Positions 17,016 through 24,832 of a stretch of 53,263 nucleotides of DNA are shown here, piece after piece. Both the position numbers and the translations under genes were made by a program. Position 1 is the first letter of the stretch, and every line of letters starts with the position of its first letter. The notes below the pieces were generated by a model. The model did no database searches. It worked only from the letters and a program-made list of their open reading frames with translations, and was not told the DNA's origin. The stretch is from the NCBI GenBank assembly GCA_910584375.1, contig CAJUAH010000028.1:1-53263 (forward strand), written 5' to 3'. Origin of the DNA: an uncultured Acetatifactor sp. GTDB lineage: Bacteria; Bacillota; Clostridia; Lachnospirales; Lachnospiraceae.

Positions 17016-17068
17016 AGGGCATTGTGCGGCGGCAGGGAATATGCGGAACTTAAATAGGAGATGATTCA

Positions 17069-17725
17069 TTGCGTCAATTGTTTTCGACAGACGGTATTGT
17101 ATATCGGTTTCTGACCACCACAGGAAATATCATTCTGGCCACGATCCTGTGGATGATCGGCTGTATCCCGGTGATAACCATCGGCGTTTCCACGGCGGCA
17201 CTGTATTACACCATCGTGAAATCGGTCCGCAGGGACGTGGGATACGTACATTCCGAGTTCTGGAGAGGATACAGGCTGAATTTCAAAAAAGGCGTGGCGG
17301 CTACGGCGGCGCTGCTGGCCCTGGGTATCCTGCTGGGACTGGAGCTCTGGCTGGTGCTGGAGAACGGCGTGGAAGTCAGCCGTATATGGTATACCCTCAG
17401 CGGACTGCTGATCCTGCTGATGGTACTGGTCACCCTGTATCTGTTTCCGGTGATGTCCAGATTCGACATGAAACTCAGCAAGCTGTGTATGCTGGCCTTT
17501 GTCATGTCCATCCGTTTCTGGTACATCACGCTGGCGCTGGCGGCGGGGCTGATCCTTACGGCGGCGGCGCAGTTATATATTCTGCCGATACCGTTGATCC
17601 TGCTCACGCCCGGCCTGTGGTGTTACGCCAGCTCTTTTCTGGTGGAAAAGGCCATGAAGGCCTATATGCCCAAGCCGCAGCAGGAACAGGACGGAGAGAC
17701 GGCGAAGAACTGGTATGACGATTGA
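17069..17725 (+). CDS. YesL-like (DUF624) membrane protein
   Basis: A 218-residue DUF624 protein with four to five membrane helices and the family's opening (GIVYRFLTTTGNIILATILW). YesL-type genes regularly sit in Gram-positive polysaccharide-uptake operons next to sugar permeases, and their function is not settled. Translation starts at TTG 17069, eight bases after TAGGAG. It lies between the mannanase and the first binding protein, so it is probably part of the same transcript. Confidence 0.85.
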   Translation: MRQLFSTDGIVYRFLTTTGNIILATILWMIGCIPVITIGVSTAALYYTIVKSVRRDVGYVHSEFWRGYRLNFKKGVAATAALLALGILLGLELWLVLENGVEVSRIWYTLSGLLILLMVLVTLYLFPVMSRFDMKLSKLCMLAFVMSIRFWYITLALAAGLILTAAAQLYILPIPLILLTPGLWCYASSFLVEKAMKAYMPKPQQEQDGETAKNWYDD

Positions 17726-17815
17726 ACGCCGGATACACGGCGTAAGCGAGATAGAGAGATGGAGAACGCGATATTCGGGGCGGAAACCGGAGATATCGCA
17801 GAAACGAGGAAAGCG

Positions 17816-20800
17816 ATGAGAAGAAAGAACTGGAAAAAGAGAATGGCATTTCTTCTGGCGGCGGCCATGACGGTCGGCGCGGTACCGCAGACCGGGATGC
17901 AGGTTCAGGCGGCTACCGACACTACACAGGAGGAGTATGAAAATATCGTCGGCACCTATTCCATAGACCCTTCTGTGCCGGGCTATCAGGAATATGTGGC
18001 GGCCAATCCTTCGGTATATCCTGAGCAGGAATACCGCGTTTCTGCCGTAGATTATGTGCGTTATGAGGAGAACGGCGTCGCCGCCGTCCCCGAAATATAT
18101 GACAACTATGAGAATATCCCCGGCGGCGGCAGTGCGCTGCTGACCAGCGAAGAGGCGCTGGTGGAGTATGAGCTGGAAGTCGGAGAGAGCGGTTTCTATG
18201 ATCTGTCTCTGGTATATTACCCCATCGAGGGCAAGAGCTCCGAGATACAGAGGGCTTTCTTTGTGGACGGAAAACTTCCCTACAGCGAGCTGGCTCTGGT
18301 GGAACTGAAACGCGTCTGGGTTACGAATATTACCCAGTCGGCCGCGGATGAGAATGGCATCGTGACCAAAGTATGGCAGGTAGACAGTCAGGGGAACGAC
18401 GTGAAACCCCGGGCGGTGGAGGCTCCCGAGTGGGTGGAGAGCTATCTGTATGACAGCAACGGCTATGTGACCACCCCGCTGTCCCTGTATCTGGAGGCGG
18501 GAAAACATACTCTCACCATCATGTCCCAGAGAGAGCCCATGCTGCTGTCCCAGATCGTGCTGAATAACAGCGGGAAAGTACAAGACTACGCGACCACGAA
18601 AGCCGCGTGGGACGCCGCGGGATACCAGGACAGCATTGCGGAGTACATTCGTATCGAGGGGGAGAACGCGGATAAGACCTCGTCTCAGATGCTGTATCCC
18701 CGGCAGGATCAGTCTTCTCCCGCAGTATATCCTTCCAGCCCCAAGGTACTGCTGAACAATACGGTGGGCGGCACTTCCTGGCAGGAGGCGGGGCAGTGGA
18801 TAGAGTGGAATTTTGAGGTGCCCACCAGCGGATATTACAATATATCCACATACTGCAAACAGAATTTTGTGCGCGGCATCGACGTGTGCCGCCGGATTTC
18901 CATCGACGGCGCGGTGCCCTTTGAAGAGATGAACGATTACGGTTTCGGCTATGAGCAGAGCTGGAGAGAGGAAGTGCTGTCCGATGAGGCGGGCAATCCT
19001 TACAGCTTTTATCTGGAGGCGGGGACTCATACCCTGCGCATGGAAGTGGTGCTGGGCGATATGGCCGAGATCATCAGTACAGTGCAGAATACCGTGCAGT
19101 TGCTCAATTCCATCTACCGCCAGGTGATCTATATCACCGGCGTAGCTCCCGACAAATACCGCGACTATCAGCTGACTGCGTCACTGCCGGGGCTGGAGGC
19201 GGAGCTGATCGAGGCCAGAGAGGGTATCAGTCAGGCGCTGGAGGCCATGCGGGTCACCGCAGGGCGCAACAGCGACAAGCTGACCACCCTGATTACGATG
19301 CAGGATCAGCTGGATGAACTGATCGACGATCAGGAGCGTTTTGTGGAGGTACTCTCCTCATATAAAGTAAATGTGAGAGCCTGCGGTAACTGGATTACCC
19401 AGGTGCTGAGCCAGCCTTTGCAGATCGACAGAATCATGGTCTACTCTCCGGAGAATCACCAGAAGATTGTGTCCTCCGGCTTTTTCTCCAAACTGGGCTA
19501 TGAGATACAGAGACTGTTTTATTCCTTTATTGTGGATTACAACCAGATCGGTAATGCCATTGACGACGAGACCGAGGGCGTGGTGCTGACGCTGTGGATC
19601 GGTACCGGACGTGATCAGGCCAACGTCATCAAAGCGCTGATCGACGAAAACTTTACCAGCAAGACCGGCGTGAACGTCAATGTGCAGCTGGTGGATATGA
19701 ATACGCTGCTGCGGGCAACGCTGGCGGACGAGGGGCCGGATATGGCGATTCAGGTGGCCAACACCAACGGCATTGCCGGAGCGGTGCTGAACACGGGTAA
19801 CGACACGCCTGTAAACTACGGCATCCGTAACGCCGTGCTGGATCTGAGTCAGTTTGAGGATTTTGACCAGATCACCGGCAGATTCAGCGAGAGCGCGCTG
19901 GTTCCTTTCAGCTTTGACGGCGCTACCTACGCGCTGCCGGATACCCAGACTTTTCCCATGATGTTCTACCGCAAGGATATTCTGGCGGAGATCGGACTGG
20001 AAGTTCCCACCACATGGGATGAAGTGAAGGTGGCCATGACCGTGCTGGCCAAGAACCAGATGGAATTCGGCATGCTGCCCAACGAGCAGACCTTTGCCAT
20101 GCTGCTGTTTCAAAACGGCGGCGAATACTATTCCGAAAACGGCGACAGATCCATGCTGGACTCGGATATTGCGGTGGCCACCTTTAAGCAGTACTGCGAA
20201 TACTATACCGACTACAAGCTGGATAAGGCTACCAGCGTGGAAGAGCGTTTCCGTACCGGCGAATGTCCCATCATCATCTCGGACTACACCACCTACAACA
20301 ATCTGCAGGTGTCTGCGCCGGATATTGAGGGGCTCTGGGATTTTACGGTAGTGCCCGGCAATCGGCAGGAGGACGGCAGTATCCTGCATGCCACCGGCAG
20401 TACCGGTCTGGCGGATATCATCATGGCTAACACCGAACATCCCAGAGAATGCTGGGAGTTCCTGAAATGGTGGACGGACGCTGAGACCCAGATCCTGTAC
20501 GGCAGAGAGATGGAGAGTCTGATGGGAGCCAGCGCCCGTGTAGCCACGGCCAATCTGGAGGCGATGTCCAGTCTGTCCTGGCCCGTCAGGGACTATCGGG
20601 AGATCATGAAACAGTTCGAACAGGTACAGGGGATCCCCCAAGTGCCCGGTGGCTATTATACATGGCGTAATGTGAACAACGCATTCTACAGCGTGACCAC
20701 GGATTCCAGCTCTACCGGGCGAACCCAGGTGGCTACCCCCAGGGAGGAGCTGATGGATAAGATTATCTATGTGGACGCGGAGATCAGTTATAAACGGGAA

Positions 20801-20833
20801 GAGTTCGGCCTGCCAGTGGCCGGAGAAGAATAG
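17816..20833 (+). CDS. Giant solute-binding protein with N-terminal carbohydrate-binding modules
   Basis: 1005 residues from the ATG at 17816 (GAGGAAAG upstream; an earlier ATG at 17759 would bury the signal peptide). A Sec signal ending VQAATD has no lipobox Cys. Two beta-sandwich modules follow (about 77-252 and 275-415), the second CBM35/CBM6-like (EYIRIEGENADKT, FYLEAGTHTLRMEVV). A helical linker (about 417-581) leads to a family 1 binding protein domain (about 587-1005: VVLTLWIGTGRDQANVI, WEFLKWWTD). Usual binding proteins have only the last domain, 400-550 residues, and a lipid anchor. The modules may tether the protein to mannan or wall glycan. It probably feeds the permease pair directly downstream. 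Confidence 0.85.
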   Translation: MRRKNWKKRMAFLLAAAMTVGAVPQTGMQVQAATDTTQEEYENIVGTYSIDPSVPGYQEYVAANPSVYPEQEYRVSAVDYVRYEENGVAAVPEIYDNYENIPGGGSALLTSEEALVEYELEVGESGFYDLSLVYYPIEGKSSEIQRAFFVDGKLPYSELALVELKRVWVTNITQSAADENGIVTKVWQVDSQGNDVKPRAVEAPEWVESYLYDSNGYVTTPLSLYLEAGKHTLTIMSQREPMLLSQIVLNNSGKVQDYATTKAAWDAAGYQDSIAEYIRIEGENADKTSSQMLYPRQDQSSPAVYPSSPKVLLNNTVGGTSWQEAGQWIEWNFEVPTSGYYNISTYCKQNFVRGIDVCRRISIDGAVPFEEMNDYGFGYEQSWREEVLSDEAGNPYSFYLEAGTHTLRMEVVLGDMAEIISTVQNTVQLLNSIYRQVIYITGVAPDKYRDYQLTASLPGLEAELIEAREGISQALEAMRVTAGRNSDKLTTLITMQDQLDELIDDQERFVEVLSSYKVNVRACGNWITQVLSQPLQIDRIMVYSPENHQKIVSSGFFSKLGYEIQRLFYSFIVDYNQIGNAIDDETEGVVLTLWIGTGRDQANVIKALIDENFTSKTGVNVNVQLVDMNTLLRATLADEGPDMAIQVANTNGIAGAVLNTGNDTPVNYGIRNAVLDLSQFEDFDQITGRFSESALVPFSFDGATYALPDTQTFPMMFYRKDILAEIGLEVPTTWDEVKVAMTVLAKNQMEFGMLPNEQTFAMLLFQNGGEYYSENGDRSMLDSDIAVATFKQYCEYYTDYKLDKATSVEERFRTGECPIIISDYTTYNNLQVSAPDIEGLWDFTVVPGNRQEDGSILHATGSTGLADIIMANTEHPRECWEFLKWWTDAETQILYGREMESLMGASARVATANLEAMSSLSWPVRDYREIMKQFEQVQGIPQVPGGYYTWRNVNNAFYSVTTDSSSTGRTQVATPREELMDKIIYVDAEISYKREEFGLPVAGEE

Positions 20834-20848
20834 GAGGGGGAGAAGAGT

Positions 20849-21802
20849 ATGGCTAATCAAGCAGTAAGCTCCGGGGTTTCGCAGGAAGCGCTGGACATCG
20901 CGAAAAAGCAAAGCACCCTGCGCTATCAGATCGCGAGGAACAAGGCCTCCTATTTCATGATCGCGCCGTATTTTATCCTGTTTTTCTTTTTTACGGTATT
21001 GCCGGTGCTCATGTCCATAGCGCTGAGTTTTACATACTTTAATATGTTGGAGCTGCCTACCTTTGTGGGTTGGAAGAACTATATCAAACTGTTTCTGGAG
21101 GATGATATCTTTCTGATTTCTCTGAAAAACACGCTGATATTTGCCGTAGTCACCGGGCCGGTCAGCTATATGCTGTGCCTGCTGTTCGCGTGGATTATCA
21201 ACGAGTTCAAAGGCAAACTGAGGGCTTTTCTGACTCTGATCTTCTACGCGCCGTCTATCTGCGGTAACGCCTATCTGGTATGGAACCTGATCCTGACGGG
21301 TGACCGCTACGGCTACCTGAACGGTATCCTGCTGAAACTGGATATTATCAATGAAGCGAAATTGTGGATGCAGACCGAGAAATATATCCTTCCCGTGCTG
21401 ATCGTAGTACAGCTCTGGCTGTCCCTGGGAACCGGTTTCCTGTCCTTTATAGCCGGTTTGCAGACCGTGGATAAGAGCATGTATGAGGCGGCGGCACTGG
21501 ACGGCGTCAAGAACCGCTGGCAGGAGTTATGGTACGTGACGCTCCCCGCAATGAAACCCCAGCTGATGTTCGGCGCGGTGATGCAGATCACCCAGTCTTT
21601 CGCGGTGGCGGATATCTCCATCAACCTGGCGGGCAATCCCTCCGTGAACTATGCGGGCGCCACCGTCGTGACCCATCTGCTGGACTACGGTTCCACCCGT
21701 TTTGATATGGGTTACGCGTCCGCGATCGCTACCATCCTGTTCCTGCTGATGGTAGGCACCAACAAGTTAGTACAGAAAATATTAGGAAGGGTGGGAGAGT
21801 AA
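20849..21802 (+). CDS. Sugar ABC transporter permease 1 (MalF/LplB type)
   Basis: A 317-residue permease with six membrane helices after a polar 35-residue N terminus. The EAA motif is EAAALDGVKNRWQELWYVTLP. It starts 16 bases after the giant binding protein behind GGAGGGG, and pairs with the permease that follows it directly. It is the first half of importer 1 for oligosaccharides. No ATPase gene exists in the locus, so energy must come from a shared MsmX-type ATPase encoded elsewhere. Confidence 0.9.
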   Translation: MANQAVSSGVSQEALDIAKKQSTLRYQIARNKASYFMIAPYFILFFFFTVLPVLMSIALSFTYFNMLELPTFVGWKNYIKLFLEDDIFLISLKNTLIFAVVTGPVSYMLCLLFAWIINEFKGKLRAFLTLIFYAPSICGNAYLVWNLILTGDRYGYLNGILLKLDIINEAKLWMQTEKYILPVLIVVQLWLSLGTGFLSFIAGLQTVDKSMYEAAALDGVKNRWQELWYVTLPAMKPQLMFGAVMQITQSFAVADISINLAGNPSVNYAGATVVTHLLDYGSTRFDMGYASAIATILFLLMVGTNKLVQKILGRVGE

Positions 21803-22690
21803 GTGGCTGAGACTATGAGATTAAAAAGACGTTTCTTTCGCAAAAGAGAAAAGCAGCTGAACCGTTCCATGGCGGGCAACACCCTTTTATTTGTCCTGAT
21901 GATCATATGCGGCGTGTTCATGGCTCTGCCGCTGGTCATGATCGTAAACAACGCGTTAAAGCCTCTGGATGAACTGTACCAGTTTCCGCCCAAGATATTT
22001 GTAAGGAACCCTACGCTGGAGAACTTCTCGGATCTGTTCGTACTGATGAACGATTCCTGGATTCCCTTCTCCAGATATATCCTGAATACCATCATTATCA
22101 CCGGTCTGGGCATGGTGGGGCATGTTGTGGTAGCGTCCCTGGCGGCGTATCCGCTGGCAAAGCACAAATTCCCCGCCAAGAATATCCTGTTCAGCATGGT
22201 AGTGCTGTCCATGATGTTTTCCTGGACGGTAACACAGATTCCCCAGTATCTGATTATTTCCTGGATGGGGATCAACAACAATTATCTGGCGCTGATCCTT
22301 CCGGCATGGTCCTTTGGTATGGGCCTGTACCTGATGAAACAGTTTATGGAGCAGTTACCGGATTCCCTGATGGAGTCGGCCAGACTGGACGGCGCCACCG
22401 AGTGGCATATCTTCTGGAAGATCGTGATGCCCAACGTCAAACCGGCCTGGCTGACCCTGGCAATCTTCCAGTTCCAGCAGATGTGGGGCAATACCGGTTC
22501 CATGTTCCTGCGGGATGAGCAGTTAAAGCCTTTGCAGTTTGCGCTGCAGCAGATCACGGCGGGCGGTGTGGCCAGAGCCGGAGCGGCGGCAGCCGTGACG
22601 TTCATCATTGCGGCGGTGCCTGTCACCTTCTTCCTGATCTGTCAGAGCAACGTTCTGGAGACCATGACCACATCCGGTATGAAGGATTAA
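21803..22690 (+). CDS. Sugar ABC transporter permease 2 (MalG type)
   Basis: A 295-residue MalG/YtcP-like permease with six membrane helices and the EAA loop ESARLDGATEWHIFWKIVMP. Its GTG start at 21803 follows the stop of the upstream permease without a gap and has GGGTGGGAGAG as ribosome site, so the pair is co-translated. It completes importer 1. The next gene, 13 bases on, begins the NHL-Yip1-DUF5696 module. Confidence 0.9.
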   Translation: MAETMRLKRRFFRKREKQLNRSMAGNTLLFVLMIICGVFMALPLVMIVNNALKPLDELYQFPPKIFVRNPTLENFSDLFVLMNDSWIPFSRYILNTIIITGLGMVGHVVVASLAAYPLAKHKFPAKNILFSMVVLSMMFSWTVTQIPQYLIISWMGINNNYLALILPAWSFGMGLYLMKQFMEQLPDSLMESARLDGATEWHIFWKIVMPNVKPAWLTLAIFQFQQMWGNTGSMFLRDEQLKPLQFALQQITAGGVARAGAAAAVTFIIAAVPVTFFLICQSNVLETMTTSGMKD

Positions 22691-22703
22691 GAGGAGGGAG
22701 CAT

Positions 22704-24188
22704 ATGAAAAAGAGATTTCCGTTTAAAAGAATAATGACCTCCCTGCTGGTCGGCGTGGTGCTGGCGACTTCTCCGGGAATGACCGCGCAGGCGGAAGATT
22801 TGCCCTATGATACTTACAATTATGACTATCGGGAAAATGTGGTGTTGACCCCGGCGGCCTATGTACCCACCGGCAGTATCACGGGCCAGGATCTGGGCAT
22901 CGACAATTTCGTGGAGCCTCAGGATCTGTGCGTGGCTCCCAGCGGCGAAGTGTATGTGGCGGACACCAAGAATAACCGCATCGTGGTGCTGGATCACAGC
23001 ATGACAGAGGTGGTTCGGATCATCGACAGCTTTGTAAGGGACGGAGAACAGGACGGTTTCCGGATGCCTCAGGGTGTCTGCGTGTCCGAGAACGAGGAGC
23101 TCTATGTGGCGGACACAGACAACAAGCGTATCGTGAAACTGACGCCGGAGGGTGAGTTTATCAAGATCATTGACAATCCCCAGTCCGAGATCCTGGAGGA
23201 CGACTTTGAGTTCACGCCGCTGAAGGTGACGGTGGACTACGCGGACCGTGTGTACGTCATCGCCAAGAACGCTTTCGAGGGCATCCTGGTGTTTGAGAGC
23301 GACGGGCAGTTCACCGGTTACTTCGGGACCATCCAGGTCAAGATCACCCTGTGGGAAAAGTTCTGGAGAAAGATTGCCAGCAAGGAAGAGCGCTCCCGGC
23401 AGCAGCTCTTCATCCCCACCGAATTTACCGGCATCGATATTGACAGCGACGGCTTTGTATACGCCTCCAATATCGACTCCGAGGGCGTGCAGGGCGTGCG
23501 CAGACTGAATCCCAAGGGCGAGGACGTCATTATAAAGGGCGAGAGCCAGAATCTGGGAGGCGATATCTTCTTCGGCGTGTACGGCGACTATGCCGGTCCC
23601 AGTGAATTTATCGACGTGGTATACAGAGAGAAAGGCATATATTCCCTGCTGGACCGTAAGCGGGGACGTATCTTCACCTATGACCGCGAGGGCAATATGC
23701 TGTATGTGTTCGGGGGTCTGGGCAGCCAGCGGGGAACCTTCAACACCCCCATCGCCATCGAGGTGGTGGACGACCAGATCATCGTGCTGGATTCCTTCCA
23801 GGGCGCAATCCTGAGCTTTGGCGAGACGGAGTACGGTTCCCTGATCAACGACGCGGTGGCCCTGCGCTACGACGGCGACGAGGCGCTGGCCATCGAGAAG
23901 TGGGAGGCCGTGCTGAAACTGGATGAGAACAATGAGCTGGCCAACACCGGCATGGGCAAGGCCTACCTGACGGCGGGGGACAACAAAGCGGCCATGCATT
24001 ATCTGAAACTGGGCATGAACCGCAAATATTATTCCATCGCCTTCAAGCGTTACCGCAACGAGATATTGAAAGAAAACCTGAGCCTGATCATGACGGTGGT
24101 CATCATACTGATCGCCCTGCTGATCGTATATAACAAGTTCCTGAAGGCCAGGCTCAAGGCGAAATCTAAAAAAGGAGGGCTTACCTGA
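22704..24188 (+). CDS. Secreted NHL-repeat propeller protein with TPR-like region and C-terminal anchor
   Basis: 494 residues. A signal peptide ending MTAQAED (about 1-33) is followed by NHL repeats of a beta-propeller (PQDLCVAPSGEVYVADTKNN; PQGVCVSENEELYVADTDNK) over about residues 60-380. Then comes a TPR-like helical region (ALAIEKWEAVLKLDENNELA) at about 390-445 and a membrane helix near 455-478 with a basic tail. The propeller therefore faces outward and is held at the membrane. Such domains usually serve as protein or glycan docking platforms. It overlaps the Yip1 gene by one base, so the two are coupled. No enzymatic residues were recognised. Confidence 0.8.
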   Translation: MKKRFPFKRIMTSLLVGVVLATSPGMTAQAEDLPYDTYNYDYRENVVLTPAAYVPTGSITGQDLGIDNFVEPQDLCVAPSGEVYVADTKNNRIVVLDHSMTEVVRIIDSFVRDGEQDGFRMPQGVCVSENEELYVADTDNKRIVKLTPEGEFIKIIDNPQSEILEDDFEFTPLKVTVDYADRVYVIAKNAFEGILVFESDGQFTGYFGTIQVKITLWEKFWRKIASKEERSRQQLFIPTEFTGIDIDSDGFVYASNIDSEGVQGVRRLNPKGEDVIIKGESQNLGGDIFFGVYGDYAGPSEFIDVVYREKGIYSLLDRKRGRIFTYDREGNMLYVFGGLGSQRGTFNTPIAIEVVDDQIIVLDSFQGAILSFGETEYGSLINDAVALRYDGDEALAIEKWEAVLKLDENNELANTGMGKAYLTAGDNKAAMHYLKLGMNRKYYSIAFKRYRNEILKENLSLIMTVVIILIALLIVYNKFLKARLKAKSKKGGLT

Positions 24189-24820
24189 TGAAAGAACTGT
24201 TTTCTAAGGACAAATGGAAATACGCTTTTTATACCGTAAGCCATCCCATGGACGCCTATTATGAGATCCGGCACAGGGAGAGGGGCAGCGTGCCCGTGGC
24301 CATCGTGCTGGTGATGCTGTTTTCCTTCAGCTTTTCCATCAATCGTATGGCGGCCAGCTTTATTGTCAACGATGTGGATCCGCTGTCGGTGAACGCGCTG
24401 CCGGAGCTGATCTCCGTGTTCCTGCTGTACGGGCTGTTCTGTGTGGGCAACTGGTCCATCACCTGTCTGATGAACGGCGAGGGAAGACTCAAGGACACCG
24501 CTATCGCGGTGGGCTATGCCATGACTCCCATGATCGTCTGCTTTAACATCGGCACGATCTTCAGTCAGTTTGTGACAGAGGACGAGGGAGCGTTCTACAC
24601 GATTATCGTTGGCCTGGGCATTGCCTACGCGGTGATCATGGCGCTGATGGGTATCATGCAAATCCACAACTATACCCTGGGCAAGACGCTGATCACCATT
24701 TTCCTGACCTTTGTTGCCATGTTCATCATTATCTTCCTTGCACTATTGCTGTTTGATCTGCTGAACCAGCTTTACAACTTCGTCTACAGCATTTACCAGG
24801 AACTGATATTCAGAGTGTAG
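24188..24820 (+). CDS. Yip1-family membrane protein
   Basis: A 210-residue protein with a short cytoplasmic start (FSKDKWKYAFYTVSHPMDAYYEIR) and five to six membrane helices, the pattern of the Yip1 domain. Bacterial Yip1 proteins lack an assigned function; the eukaryotic relatives act in membrane trafficking. Tight coupling with the NHL gene before it and the DUF5696 gene 12 bases after it suggests the three products form one membrane assembly. It has no transport-ATPase or enzyme motifs. Confidence 0.8.
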   Translation: MKELFSKDKWKYAFYTVSHPMDAYYEIRHRERGSVPVAIVLVMLFSFSFSINRMAASFIVNDVDPLSVNALPELISVFLLYGLFCVGNWSITCLMNGEGRLKDTAIAVGYAMTPMIVCFNIGTIFSQFVTEDEGAFYTIIVGLGIAYAVIMALMGIMQIHNYTLGKTLITIFLTFVAMFIIIFLALLLFDLLNQLYNFVYSIYQELIFRV

Positions 24821-24832
24821 GAGGAGGAAGAG

